The notes below the pieces were generated by a model. It worked only from the letters and a program-made list of their open reading frames with translations, was not told where the DNA came from and made no database searches. Below, in pieces: positions 23,301-35,539 of a DNA stretch of 64,000 bases. The stretch covers positions 86,567-150,566 of the forward strand of contig DF239877.1 of NCBI GenBank assembly GCA_000507305.1, read 5' to 3'. The stretch comes from Breviolum minutum Mf 1.05b.01 (Eukaryota; Sar; Dinophyceae; Suessiales; Symbiodiniaceae). A program made the translations under genes and the position numbers. How positions within the stretch are numbered: position 1 is the stretch's first letter; each line of letters begins with the position of its first letter.

Positions 23301-24570
23301 CCTACTTTGGGAGTTTTATAATTGTCTTCTTGCAACTGGGTCAGTGGCGATGGCCTGAGTCCAAACTTTTGACATCGTGTTGCTTTGCACTCAAGAATCA
23401 TCCAATAACAGACAATATTACATCTATCCTATTGAAATTTAGTGCAGGTTTTGATGTCATGTAGTTTTTCCCCACAATTTTTCCCACTTGGTCGCTTCAT
23501 GTCATTTCGCCCTTGGGAGGTACAAATTCTGGGGTCGACCTGGAGCAAAGCAAGGAGCTCAAAAGCGCAAGCGAACCTCGTTGAGTTGCTGTGGCAAGAT
23601 GCCAAGATGTGCCAAGGCCCAACCGTTTTGAGGAAAGCTGGTGATCCGAGTCCAATGAGTTCAGCGTAGCAACAAAAAGCAGCAAAAGCCAAAAGCCAAA
23701 AGCAAGTTTATTATGTTTATTTGGTTCCAAAGCTGAGTCCAAGGCGCAAAAGTTGAATAGAGGAGTTGATCAGTTTATCATTTCTTGAAAATTCACGTCT
23801 TATGCAGATTCGGCCCAAACTTTCTTGCATCTTCCATCAAAATCGTGAAGAAGCCGTCCAGCCTGGTGACTCTTACCAGCCGGAATGATTCATATAGTGG
23901 CACTGATGGCATTCAATGACATGTACTCTCATGGGTTCTCAATTCTTACATGTTGTACGTCTTACTTTTCGCAGCAGCCCCAACGCCCAATGCTAGAAGC
24001 AAACCAAAACATAAAGTTCAGATACCATAGAATAGCCTGAATCGCCGGGCCTAGCCTGGTTTCTCAGTTGCTATGCTTAATGTGGAGGTGCAGCTCTGAG
24101 CACTGAGAGAAAAGTGTAGACAATTCGAAAGGATTCCTAGCCACACTGTCACAACGTCACAACGTCAGGAATTCCTGAGCCCCGAGCTCCGGCTGGCAAT
24201 GTGTCATGTGCGGGGGCTGAACCGACTGTTTTTGAGGTTGGCCGGTTGACCTCCCAAGGAGCTGCCCAGTGTCACGATCTCCAACTGAACCAAGTTGCCA
24301 AGGTCAAGGAGGCCACCCGGATCATCCTGCCCTGAGCTCAAGTTTGCCGGAAAACAGCCAGCGATTTATATGGATTTATCGATGATTTATCGATGATTCA
24401 TTTGTCGGATCTGTTGGCAAGAATATTTGATGCCAAATTGCAGGCATTGCCTGGTGGTTTGTCGCACCATTGGTGGTGCTGACTCTATTGTCAGCCCGGC
24501 ATGTCTTCCACACAGTTGCCCAAAAACGCTTTTGCCTGATGTATTTTGGTTGTTCCAGCTTTTAACACTC
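20386..24570. other. 4.2-kb stretch with only fragmentary coding signal
   Basis: No gene can be assembled. Coding-like pieces on + are at about 22248-22334 (DARAFILAPHVHPLDRLV, then stop), about 22410-22535 (ELTAYSSVDITIHVEAVL, DRVLQTAKEVG) and about 23170-23275 (YGIYIGSELGPWIGGLVQL). They may be exons of one gene, but junctions are not clear. A short symmetric repeat (ttccatatgg twice between two ccatcgtgccat copies) lies at 22065-22112. No RNA gene or mobile element was recognised. Confidence 0.35.
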
Positions 24571-24578
24571 TTGGTAGG

Positions 24579-24769
24579 ACCCCAAAGCCGTTGTCTCCGA
24601 GCTCTTTGATGTCGAGTATGTGCGAATCAATGAATCTCAACATGTACAGGACACCAACGTTGGTGCCTTGGAAGTGCACCTGTGGTAGCTCAAGTGGCAT
24701 GATTCGAGGAGCTCGAGCGCACGGTGGAGAAGTTCTCCGAAATACTGGAGAACAACCTGGACAGATCAG
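24579..24769 (+). CDS. Coiled-coil exons of an unidentified protein
   Basis: Exon 24579-24670 follows ttggtag and reads AVVSELFDVEYVRINESQ, then HVQDTNVGAL. It joins in phase 0, through a GA donor and an AG acceptor at 24708, to exon 24709-24769, which reads ELERTVEKFSEILENN, then LDRS, and ends at a GC donor. The second exon has a clear heptad pattern. The next coding-like piece (SKAELVEPWVQRCL, about 24940-24980) may belong to the same gene. I do not recognise the family; a cytoskeletal or ciliary protein is possible but not shown. Confidence 0.5.
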
Positions 24770-25341
24770 GCAGATTTCAGAATGCCTATTTCAATTTTTG
24801 CAAAGAATCACAGATTTCATATCCTTGATCATGCTCGTGTTTTGAGCTCAATCCCTGATCCCTTCTTGTTGAATTGCTTTTGCTTGACCCGCCGTTAGAG
24901 GAAAAGCGCAGCTGGTTTTCAATCTCTACACAGTAAAGACTCGAAAGCAGAGCTTGTGGAGCCTTGGGTACAGAGATGCTTGTGAATGCTGGCATGAAAC
25001 TTGCTGAAGGTTCACGTGGTTCACTTCAATGTAAGTGGTAAGCCTTTTTGAGTCTCCCAGTCGATTCTCAGGAACCGGATTGTGGGGAGCGATGAGAAGA
25101 CGGTCTTTGAACAGTGGAGAATTCCAGTAGCTGTGCAGCCTTTAAACAGGCTGTGATGGGAACCTTTGCTATTTTTGCTGTGTTTGTGGCCTTGTTCCAC
25201 ATGCAAGGCATTCTGTTGAAACCCTACCTTTTTGCAGGTATTTGAATCCTGCAGATAATTTGAGAGAAGAGGCAAATTTGCAGGTGCCCGGCATACTCCC
25301 AAGTGTATGAGTGAAAGGCGGAAGGTTCAGAAGGATATGAT

Positions 25342-25815
25342 TTGAGTGGATTTGACACTGACAGAAATTTCGTGGAGGCCTCCGCATCTCAGCAAGTTCA
25401 GCAAGTCCTACATTACATCATTGCCAGGGCCAACACCAAGGCCTTGCGACTGCAAGTGTCTGCAGTGAAGCCATTATTCAAATTATGCTTGTGCCAGGTT
25501 GATCATCTTCCATCCCCGGAGAAAGACACTGTCTCCTACAAGTTTGAAGTTGCCTTCTTGTCTGGTGAGGGAAAGGAGAGCTGTGGAATGAAACTAGGAG
25601 CAAACCATGGACTTTCACTCACTTTGTGCTGTCAGGAGATTGGCACAGGATCCTTGCTCCCTCAAGGCTTGCGACGAGCAATCGATGACGACAGCATGAC
25701 ATGCATTGCTTTGATCTCTTCAGGCTTGGGATCCTCGCTCAGCCAGACAATTCGTCATTTACCGCACCGGCCTCATCTTTTGTCCAGAGTCCAGACAAAC
25801 ATGTCCACCATTTGA
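25342..25815 (+). CDS. Unidentified protein, open stretch of about 155 codons
   Basis: One of the longer open frames in the window, ending with a stop at 25813-25815. It reads coding-like in its first two thirds (ASASQQVQQVLHYIIARA, NTKALRLQVSAVKPLF, DTVSYKFEVAFLSGEG). Possible GT and GC donors lie inside it, so only part may be exonic. No motif or family is recognised. It may continue the coiled-coil gene 0.6 kb upstream. Confidence 0.4.
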   Translation: MSGFDTDRNFVEASASQQVQQVLHYIIARANTKALRLQVSAVKPLFKLCLCQVDHLPSPEKDTVSYKFEVAFLSGEGKESCGMKLGANHGLSLTLCCQEIGTGSLLPQGLRRAIDDDSMTCIALISSGLGSSLSQTIRHLPHRPHLLSRVQTNMSTI

Positions 25816-26995
25816 GATAGAAGTTGTGTTGATCCAACTTGAGGTACATGGCGTGAGTGTTTCAGATCCATGTAGGTCTGCTAAAATGTGGACCAAAAAT
25901 AGTGAGAAGAAGTCATCGCACCGGGTTTGTGCGTACTGTGTAAAGAAATCTGATTTGAAAGGAACAATCCGCCTTTAAGGCTCCGGTCTCAATGCCAGAC
26001 CTTCAAACTGTTTAATGGAAAAGCAGGGCTGGAGGAGAGTACAAGCACTTTCAGTCATCTTGGCTTCCTGGTCATACGGGAGAATTTTTGCAGGTAGTGG
26101 AAAACCAGCAGGCCGCAGGTTGGCTTCGGTTTTCCTCCAAATATTAAGAGTCTGGGGTCTAGAGCCTATGATCAGATTTTATATAGTTGTATGTGCTTTG
26201 CTCCTTGATCTTTTGTTTCATGCTTACTGCCTGCAGCCTTTCAGCTTGTTTTCGGTGGGATTGTCACCGCAATATAAACATGAGTTCTATTCAATGTTAA
26301 TAAATTGCAGGACAGCACAGGGAAACGTTGTTGGACCCTTCAAGTTTACTAAGACACACTGGCACTACTACTGCACTGGTCTATATATGGGACATGGTGT
26401 GGATGATTTGGTCCAGACAGGCTAGGTGAATCAAACACAGAGCCATGGGCCAGAGCAGGTCGGCTTGCCCGGCAAAAAAGATCATGAGAAACAGTGGAGC
26501 AAGACCACAGAACATCAAGCAATTCTATCATGGAAAAACATCCTGAAATGATTGGCATAACTTTGCATATTTTTGTCCAGCAATCCGTTATGATGGCTGA
26601 GATGGATTTCTCATCACCTACATCCCCAGAACGCATTGTCAACACAAATCACAAATACACTTGGTTAGAGAGATCAGTCCTTTTCTTCACCAGCAGATGA
26701 TTGTGGTTCATGGAAATTCGGGAAGAACATGTCCTCATACCCCGATTTATGTGTTTGTATATCTATATCTATTTATCTACACATATGTATCAAGCTACAT
26801 CTACATCCATGGTACCCTTGAAGCATCACAAGAACTCAGCTGAGGATTCAAGCAGTCTTGGCCGCTTCACTTTGACAAAAATGAGCACGGGCCTTTGGAG
26901 AAGTTCTTGGCTGTTTGGGCCTTCAAAGCCTTGGCTGCTACAGTACATCTCAAGATTTTCTGTAGATTTTGCCGACTTACAATTTGCTCAATTTC

Positions 26996-29448
26996 ATGAA
27001 CATGAACAGTGCTGTTAGCGCTTCCCTTGGTTTTCTCAGGTGTCTTGAAGTGTCATGTGGCGTTTCCTTCGTCTTCTCTTCGCCCTGGTTCTTGAGCACA
27101 TTTGCCTCGGAGTCGCGCCGGAGTGGCCTTGGCACGCTTTACGACTCTGCGACGCCCGAAGATGTCGTTGTCTCTCTGTCTTCCAGGAAGCGCCTCTGCA
27201 AAGTTCTGCTGCTTGTAGCTCATGCAGATGATGAGATCCTTTTCGCAGGTGCAGTTTCAGTCCAAAGGACGTTTTGAGGGCTTGTAGTTAGAGAATAAGA
27301 ACTGCTGGTAATATTGTCAAGTTATCTCACAAGACTCGGACATTTGCTTTCTATTTTGGGGTTGAAACACATTTTTTGTCGCCAGCTTCGCCGTTGGTCA
27401 GGGGAAGCGTTGCTTGGTCGGAAAGTGCGCTTCGATTGCTATCCTGCTTGGCTTTGGCCTTGGTCTGTGCTGAAGATGTCGCTGTGGCGATGACATTTGT
27501 GGCACTTTTTTCCACTGCAATTTTTCAGAATCTGGAGATTCACCATGCAGTCTTGAACTAGTGGATCAATCTAAACATCTAAGGCATATAGTGGTGGCGA
27601 CTGGTAGCTCCCCTGAGCGTGTGGAGGAGATATTTTCTGGGTGTCATGGCAATTTCAAGTGATTGTTTGAGGCTCTTTGGCAAAGGTCTAGTTGTTACTT
27701 GTTTCTTGTGATGTCATTCTGCAGCATTTTGCAGCTGTCCTTGCAAATTCCCTGCTTGTTGATTGAATTGCACATTGAATTTCTTGCCGAATCTCAGGAG
27801 TTTTGGAGAGTACTTGACATCCTCAGGCTGGAATTTCATTGTGCAGATGTGATCTGCACCACCTCTGACATCGAACGCAGGTCCTCTACTCTTTCGACTG
27901 GAATCACTGGTGAGGTGCGAATCCAAATGTTGGATCCAGGAAGCGGTGCGATGAAGGAACAGCACTTGTTGGAAGTGAGCGTAGGTCTGGGACTATGAGG
28001 ATTGCAACTTCATGTTGAAGCCTTGGTATTTGTCCTTGGTCCTTGACGGATGAAGTTCAATACTAGTAGTTTCAATGAGGATTTCAGTTAAGTCCAGGTC
28101 CTGTGACCTCTTCCCAGGCTGGATCCTGGTTATGAGATTTGTCGGGAAAAGACCAGAAATTCGTGCAAGATTTTGGGCATTTTTGGGTCCTTCAAAAAAA
28201 AGACTGGTTTTGTTGCATTCTGCAATTTGCGTCCTTCCTGCACTTCTGGTCTTCTTGTGTGATTCTTCCAGGCAAGCGCTCATTCAAGGGACAGCTTATT
28301 GAAGTGATGCAACAAGGCATAGAGCCGCATGAGGTTTGCTAGTTGCTGTGGTTCGCACCATCCTTGGCTTGCTCCAGATCAGTGGGACTTCGTCGTCACG
28401 CACAACCTGCAGGGGGAGTGACCCACCTCGCTTTGTTGACAAGCTGCATTCTCTGTCCTTTTGAGCCTTGTGTTCAACTTTCCCAGTATATAATCTTTTG
28501 CAGGTACCATCACAAGCAGCACATAGGTCGTGTGCTCGGAACAGTCCTCCATGCTCGGCAGCGCCCACTGCGCCAACTGTGTAATTTTGCTGCTGATGCA
28601 GAGTTGATGTCAGCAGCATTTCAAGGTCTTTTCAACGCAGTTGAAGCTCGTGCCTCAGTACAAGCTGTCGAAATAACATCCAATAAGATAGAGGTTGAGT
28701 GTCAAGATTCCTTGAGTTGGAAAACTTACAGCTCTTGGATTTGTGGATTTGTGGGTGAATTCTGTCTGACATCCGAGGAGCTCTTCAAAGAGCGACCTGA
28801 TGTGGTTGGCAGCGCAAGTTTCTGGGCAGGGCACTTGGATGCATCAGACGCCCTTGGTCAAGAAAGGGTCGACCCAAGGATCAATGGTGGAATGACCCAG
28901 GTCTTCAACCCTTTGCCAGAGTTCAATACCTCAGTGAGCAATTTCAAGATGAACTTGCTGAAGGTGTGGAGTGTGGACCCGGAATATCATGGATTATCCA
29001 CCAGTTTTTTTAGTCGTTGGAATGCCAGGAGTACTTCCTTAGCAGTCCAACAATGGCAAGAGGGTTGACCTTTAACACCTTGAGCAAGTGGCTTCCGCTG
29101 CATTTTTTTTTTAACAGAGGTCTCTTCCAATGGAACTTCTGCAAGCGTTCAAGGTTCACAGAGCATTTGGTTCCTGCAAAACAGTTTGCGAGACCAACTC
29201 TCCTGGGTGCTGTTCTCAGCCAGCAAAAAGCTTGTGCTTCTTCAGATGTTGCAACACCTGTCTTTGGACAAGAGGTGCTGGATTTACTCAAGAGACCTTG
29301 CTTCAGATTGGGATTCCTTTCTGGTGCCCCATAAGCAACGGAAATGAAAGATGTGCTTCACATGACGTGAATATGTGGCAGGTACAGCTTCATTTACATG
29401 CCTGGTGCAATCCACTTGACGGCTGCAGAGATGTACGGCATGCTAAAG
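26996..29448 (+). CDS. LmbE/PIG-L family zinc-dependent deacetylase
   Basis: This family removes N-acetyl groups from GlcNAc-linked substrates; the eukaryotic member PIG-L acts in GPI-anchor synthesis at the ER. Exon 1, 26996-27248, has VLLLVAHADDEILFAG (metal motif HADDE; most members have HPDDE). Exon 2, 27529-27626, reads HLRHIVVATGSSPERVEE. Exon 3 starts at 27798 (FWRVLDILRLEFHCADVI). Exon 28272-28333 has GIEPHE, and 28383-28417 (35 nt) has WDFVVTHNLQGE. Exon 28504-29068 opens with YHHKQHIGRVLG, so splicing gives the family hallmark THNxxGEYxHxxH. Introns 27249-27528, 28334-28382 (49 nt) and 28418-28503 are GT-AG; 27627-27797 is GA-AG. A further exon, 29382-29448 (YSFIYMPGAIHLTAAEMY), probably belongs here. 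The start at 26996 gives a fairly hydrophobic N-terminus, compatible with ER insertion. The exact substrate is unknown. Confidence 0.85.
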
Positions 29449-30271
29449 GTTTGAGCCTCACTATGGGAGACCAACCATAAGATCCCACTTTAAATACGCA
29501 GGTTGGCAGAGAAAAGGTCGGATGCATCAAGGTTTCCTAATAGCGTTCCAAAGCTATGAGATCAAACTTGCAAAGGCTCCTCCCAAGGCTACAATATGAT
29601 ACAGTGAGATATGGCAGGGAAGTTTTGAGAGTTGAAGATGACGGCATGAATCGGCATGGTTTTCCATCTCTCTTGCTGTAGCGTGCCCAGAATCTTCACC
29701 CCCTTTTGTTCGAGGAATACTTCATGAAGACGTGGAATGCAACCTGCAACACGAGAGGCTTTGTGAGGCCGGGTTTGCGGAGGGTTACAGCCACAACAGC
29801 CACAACAGGGTACCCTGCCACAGGTACCCTGAGACCTGCAGATCGCTTCTTGAGCAAAGTCACAAAATCGACCCTTATTTGGGGCGAGCCTTGGCAATTC
29901 TCGAGGCGACCAAAATTGTTTGAGAAAGTATACGATAAATATCGATAAATGATAAATGTATTGACCTGCTTTCTACAACTTGTTCATGGACGTATTGGCT
30001 GTATTTATAGGCTTTATCTTCCAAACTTACTATATTTGTGCCATCTTGCCAGTGAAAATATGATACATACTGTAGAAGGCTCAGTTTAATTTGGCCAAAG
30101 TAAACTGCTGAAACGTTGGCTTGCCAGGTAGCGAAGTTGAGTGAATGGGTTTGGAAGCCCAGGTGTTTCCAGCCTTTCAAGTGATGCCTTATGGTTCTAT
30201 GTGCTTCCTTGTCATCTCTTGTGGGAGGCTCCTCCTGGTTTCCCCCTGTCATCAGCTTCATTTCCTTGCAG
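29449..30271. other. No gene recognised
   Basis: About 0.8 kb downstream of the deacetylase exons. A short CCACAACAG/GGTACCCTG duplication lies at 29791-29833. No exon could be supported. Confidence 0.4.
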
Positions 30272-30666
30272 CATCGTTTCCGTCATTCTCAGACATCTGT
30301 GAGCATTCCGGAGAAGCCGAAGGGCCCAGCCAGCCTCAGGCAACGAGTTGACGGATTGATGCTGGTCCGTGTCCTTGCTGTCCTTGCTGTCCTTGCTGTC
30401 CTGGATCCAATCTCGATTCGCATTTTCAGGTGTTTGACAGGAACGCGCCTAAAGTCCTTTGGAAAGATCACTCGTTGGGAGGCAGAGACACAGGCCAAGT
30501 CTATGATGGATGTATGCTCTTGCCTTCGTTTCCAGAGAAACGATGTTTGACTCTCTTGTCTTTGCAGTTTGACGATGGTGGATATGTGGAGCTCCTGGCG
30601 CTGCGACCAATCTGGGTTGGATGGAAACAGGCGAAAGCAGTTGTGAATGGAGAGCTCTTTCTGTGA
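30272..30666 (+). CDS. Unidentified protein, three probable exons
   Basis: Exon from 30272 (after ttccttgcag) reads HRFRHSQTSVSIPEKPKG, then PASLRQRVDG. Exon from 30430 (after cattttcag) reads VFDRNAPKVLWKDHSLGG, then RDTGQVY. Exon 30568-30666 (after tttgcag) reads FDDGGYVELLALRPIW, then VGWKQAKAVVNG, and ends with a stop. The last two join in phase 0 if a GA donor near 30510 is used. The stretch 30370-30402 carries a 9-nt tandem repeat (TCCTTGCTG). A DDG-y-ev-like turn in the last exon resembles several lipid-kinase C-termini, but that is too weak to name a family. Confidence 0.45.
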
Positions 30667-31678
30667 ATGACTGGTGACTAATGGTTGCAGCATTCGCAGT
30701 ATCCAGGGCAAGCAGAATACCTACAAAATTCTTGGCCAGAGCCCAAGAAATGAATCTCTTCCTGTCACTTTCCAGCCGCAACAGAAAGCTAAAGATCATT
30801 TGATTCACCATTCCCTCTTGGGATGATCCATCCAAGCCTAAGGCAGTTCTGGGCCTATTTGGGTAGGTCAAGCTTCCAAGTACGTGCTTCCCACGAGTTT
30901 ATAGACGGAGATTGGTTTGAGTCATTCAGGAATGCCGGAATCTCTGCAAAATCTCCTTTCAAATCATTGGGATCTTTTTCTTGTGCAGTGCCAGCTGGCG
31001 TTTCGGCTGAAAGCCGCAGGTATTGCAGAAACAGAATGAAACAATCAGCGTCCAGCCTGGTGATGTCGTCTTGGACTCAGTTCGTTGTGTGGCTTGACTC
31101 GATTTGAGTCATGAAAGACAGGGCTCCGGGCTCTTCCTCCGATGATTTCTGGATAAAGGTTGGTTGGGGTCGATTTGACCAGACCCACGACACAAGTTCC
31201 TTCGAAGTTGCGATGGGAACCTCAGAGGCAATGTCGCATCGCACAAGTCGAGGGCCTTCGCAGCTCAGCTTCCCAGCAGGCCTGCATTGGAGCCCGTGGC
31301 TGCGAGAAGGCTGATGGCCAAGTAGAGCTTTGGATTTCATTCAAAGATGTATATGTTACATATATATATATATTTATATTTATATTAATACATGCTTTTG
31401 ATGCTCCCAGGCAGACTTTTGCAGTTTCGACAGTGTGCCTCCTAAGGAGAGTTCATGCTTCAATGCTTCATTCTCCAGAGTTGAATCTCAAGTTGACAAC
31501 TTCACACTCAAACAATGCTCCTTCAACGACTCTGGTCACAGGAACTTCTGAGGAACCATGTACGTAAGGCAAGAAATTTGGAGCAATGCAGCAATGAAGC
31601 AATGCATAGCATAGCGATGCCATTTAATGCAATAGTTCTCTTAGCCTGTTTGTCCTCGCGATTGTCTTGCTGTGAAAG

Positions 31679-32665
31679 GTGTCTCCCATTGTCGAACGGA
31701 ATTCACCCAAGCCAGCTCGCCAGCAAAAGTACTTCAAGGCTCTCACTGTGTTCAATCCATGTCATGATCATTTCCTGTACTGTAGCTTTGGATATCAGAC
31801 ATCCTGGCTACTCATCGTCCCCAGGAATTTTCAAACGCATCCAAATGCTTTGAATATTCTTGACAGGTGATGAAAGCTTTGGACATCTCCAAGTATGTGA
31901 ACGTCAACAGTACCTATGAGGACACCAGACATAACGTCCACGAGGTCGTCTCGAGGTCCCGTCGATTTGCCGACTCAGGAGCTGCTAACGCTACGCCAAA
32001 GATTGGCCGATGCCCCAGTCCCACCGTGCAGCCCAGCGATGCGCTTTTTGTTGGTTATGAAGTTATGATTGTTGTGACATGTTGTGACATCTTGCCATGG
32101 TTGAGGATGATCCTGATTTGGGGATTTTTGAGGAGAAGCGCTTGGGGAGTCGGGTGATGTCGAGTAACCCTGTTTTCGTGAAGAATTCTATTTTGAAGTC
32201 CTTTAAGGTATTGGTTTCTTCTCGGGCCACAAATGGTTCTCAATCACTCCACATCCTTCAGGTTCATTTTGATGTTTCTCATCAGAATCCTTTGAATTGC
32301 ATCAGGACAAAATCCGGCTTCGAAGAGAGTTGCTTCCTGCTGCTGGTGTGCTAGCAACCCCAAGCATCCTCCTCAAGCTCTGACTTAGATGAGGGCATCG
32401 GCATGCACAATTTCCTTCACATTTTTGCATCGCAGTGCTCGGACGAAGTCCTAAACGGACCTCTTTCTGGATCCAACACTCTCCTTGAATCATGTTGATA
32501 TGTGAATCCATTGGCTTTCCACACTCAGGCATTCACTTATCCAATGATGACTTTGACATCGCACGTTTCCTGAAGGGCCGGAAGAACTATGTGGTCTGCC
32601 CGGAGCTTGTGTTAGAAGGCTTTGGCTGCAAGCGATTGATTCCTTCCGCAGCCTTCGGATGCCAG
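31679..32665 (+). CDS. Unidentified protein, exons with consistent phase
   Basis: Exon 31679-31747 (IVERNSPKPARQQKYFKAL) joins through a GT-AG intron 31748-31866 to an exon from 31867 (VMKALDISKYVNVNSTYE). A coding-like piece lies near 32262-32350. Exon 32529-32665, between cactcag and gtaaaa, reads IHLSNDDFDIARFLKG, then RKNYVVCPELVLEGFGCKRL. The gene probably continues into the exons at 33873-34980, because order, strand and style are the same. I do not recognise the family. Confidence 0.45.
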
Positions 32666-33005
32666 GTAAAACCTTCACACATGTCTGAGTCACAGAATGT
32701 CTTCGTGGTCCAAGATGGCCATGGTCTAAGGGCTGTCCGTTGGACATGAATTTGTTTTGACTTTCAGTGGTCCGAATGGCATTTGATGAGTTTGTGAAAT
32801 TTGTACAACTACAATTAGTTGAAAGGTCACATTTGGAAACATTCATGGCCACTGTTGTTTCGCAAGGCATGAATCTCTTGAGAATGGCATGGGGGCACCC
32901 GCCCCAGGTCTACATTCAGGAGATTCAGGATACCCTGCGGCATGTGGTCATTTGGTCATTTGTGTGCGATCAGTATCACATTTTTGTTATTTGTAAAACA
33001 GAGGT

Positions 33006-33270
33006 CAACCGCAATGAAGGAAAGAAGGAAGAAAGGAACGGGGAAGAAACCAGGCAACAATATTTGGAATATATACGAAGAAATGAAGAGAAGACATAGA
33101 AATGGAAATACGAGGAAACAAGGAAACAAAGAAGCCAAGAACCGAGGAAACGGAGAAACAAGGAAATGAAGAAACAAAAGAAGGACATCAAAACGAAAAA
33201 ACAACAATAGGAAGGCAGTCAGGCAGGAAGGAAGGAACGAAAGAATGAAAGAAGCAGCGCAAGAAAGGAG
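33006..33270. repeat. Polypurine tract, GGAA/GAAA/AACAAGGAA units
   Basis: About 260 nt of almost pure purine on + (AAGGAAGAAAGG, AAACAAGGAAAC, GAAAGAAGG) with no fixed period. Such tracts can form triplex or slipped structures. The Phe/Leu-rich frames on the minus strand over this block are composition artefacts. Confidence 0.85.
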
Positions 33271-33872
33271 CAAATAAGTAAGTAGTAATCTAGTAATCTA
33301 GTAAGAGTAGAATAAGTAGTCAATATTTTTTTGGGGGTGAGCTGGTTACACGGTTACACGGTATCAAGGTCTTTTTTTTTGGATCCTTGACATGGAGCAA
33401 ATAGTTTTCTGCAGGAACCTCCCTTGGTTCATGCCAGTGTTTGAGGTGTCAACTTCTGGCTGTATATCCTCCGTTTGTCCTTAAATGAGACTACAGGTCA
33501 CTACACAGATTTCTGCTACATAGTGACATAGAGACTATTTTTGGAAACTTGTCGAATCTGATGTTTTTTAACGACATGAGTGGTAGTGTGTCAAGTGTGT
33601 CATTGTTTGCCTTGAGGTTTTCACAGGAAACTGTCACCCTTCTGTCCTTTGGCTGATGCTTTGTGTTCTTGCTCCTTCTGACTCTCTGCTGTCCCCGAAA
33701 GCGACGCATGATCCCACATGGATTTTTTTCCAAAAATCACCAAGCACCCACCATGGAATTGGGAGGATGCTGTGAACAGTTTCAGCAAAAAGACTGCCTT
33801 GGAGTGGGAGACAGGACCTCAAAGTGAAGACTCCTGAGAGGTGTGTGGATTTCAGGAACTGAGTTGACTCAG

Positions 33873-34985
33873 GTGTCAAGCCTTGGTCTCTTCAAAACCG
33901 GGTGTCATTGTGGAAGAACTGGTCTTGGCCACCAAGGCAGAGAATTTCAAAGGATGGGAAGGGGTGTTCCTGAAACAGGACCTGAACCACAATGCATTGG
34001 CCTAGGCAGAAAATCCAGGCAAGTACTTGGTGGATGAATACAAGCCAGAGACTTTGATGCTGGCTGTTGCCTGTGCTTGCGTTGCCTTTCGTTGCTTGTG
34101 TGATGAATTTCTGGCATCTTTGTAGGATTCTTCTTGCAATTGAGGTTTTACACCAGCTGGGGCAGGACAATTGTGGCAGAGGCTGGGGCAAAACATTCTC
34201 TGTTTCAAAGCAGCAAAGCATGTTGTTCCATGGTATTCAATGTTGAGCACTAAACTTTCAACGGCCCCCTGCTGAGAACATTCCCTTCTCCTCGGGTGCG
34301 GTCATGGAGATATCTCGTACTGGCCAAATTCTGACTACCAAGGCGATGGGGTCTTATGTCTTGATATGTCTCGAGTCTCGATTGTGGTGGTGATTGCAAT
34401 TGATGGCCAAAGCGGTTGCAGGCTGACTGTCCGCCTTTCTGTGTAGCGGCCTGTTTCCCACAGATGGTCCAGATTGCAGAGAAGGCTGGGATAGCTGGAT
34501 TGCTCGAGAGATCCTGAGATATCCTGAGAGATTTAACATGATTTAACAAAGAAAGGTTAGAAGGTATGGCGGTATGGCTGATATGCAGCAGGACTTGGCA
34601 TTTGTTTTCTTCTGTTCGAAGGTAGCAACACATGCTCGCACCGACTTCTTGAGGGTGGATATCCTTGTGCGGAGTCCAATATAATTCGAGCTTGCCACAT
34701 GGGTGAACTTTTGCAGACAGAATCTGCCAGTTGGGGTTTGCCCACATTCTCATCCTCACAGTTTTGCAGGTCTCTGGCGATTGTGAGAATCTCTTTGTCA
34801 GCGAGGCGAAGGGCTTTTTATATGTTTTTATGGTTCTTGGGCTTTGACCAACAGGCAGTTTTGGGGAGTTTTTATCTCAAACTGCTGTGGAATTGTGTGG
34901 TCAATGATAAGTTACGATTTGATTTCTTCAATTTGGACAAAGAGTGGAACCATCTGCAACCAGATTTGATGCAATTTGTTGAAGG
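33873..34985 (+). CDS. Unidentified protein, weakly ATP-grasp-like C-terminus
   Basis: Exon 33873-33999 reads PGVIVEELVLATKAENFKGW, then EGVFLKQDLNHNAL, and ends at a GC donor. Exon 34622-34666 (ATHARTDFLRVDIL) joins by a GT-AG intron 34667-34769 to an exon from 34770 (VSGDCENLFVSEAKG). The order 'VivEelv', later 'DFLRVDILVSGDxxNLFVSEA', is reminiscent of ATP-grasp enzymes, which place an Arg-Val-Asp beta-strand and a final Glu/Asn before the end. That is a pattern match by eye and not proof. A last piece near 34935-34985 (LDKEWNHLQPDLMQF) may close the gene. Confidence 0.4.
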
Positions 34986-35539
34986 TGGAGCTCTTTCCTG
35001 CCAGTGACTTCAGCCAAATCCTGAAGGCGGGGGGTCGGGTTGGATGGCGCAGTTAATCTCATCTCATACACCAAAATGACATGCACGAAATGCTGGGCTG
35101 AAAGCCCAGGCTTCATACTGAATTTATGCTTGTTACTTCTTAAGGATCTTCATACCGGAGATGTCATCAAGTCTCGTTAAGTCTCATCAAAACGTTCTGG
35201 TGGTCTGAAGGACGCGGTGGCTGAACGATGGCGTCGAGGATATGGTGTCCGCTGATGTGTCAGACCAACACCCCACGAGCTAGACAGGGGTCGGAATTCT
35301 TGCAGCGACGTGGGAGTCGAAGCAGACTCAAGACCATGGTGGGTGCAGATCATTGCAGATGAATCAGATGAAGATGGTAGATTCTAGAAGGATACCGCAA
35401 CAAGACATGGAGATGCGTCCCATGGGCCACGACGAGACAGCCTCGGAGTTCGCCTGAGTGTCTGCGATGGTCTGAAAGAGCAAGGGGAAATGAAGGAAAA
35501 CAGGCTGCAGTGGTAATTTTTTGCATGCTTCAACACAAG

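Noticed and set aside
32956..33273. Minus-strand Phe/Leu-rich frame
   Set aside because: Complement of a polypurine tract.
34250..34759. Minus-strand 169-codon frame, among the longest on that strand
   Set aside because: No motif, and it overlaps + exons with matched phases at 34622-34666.
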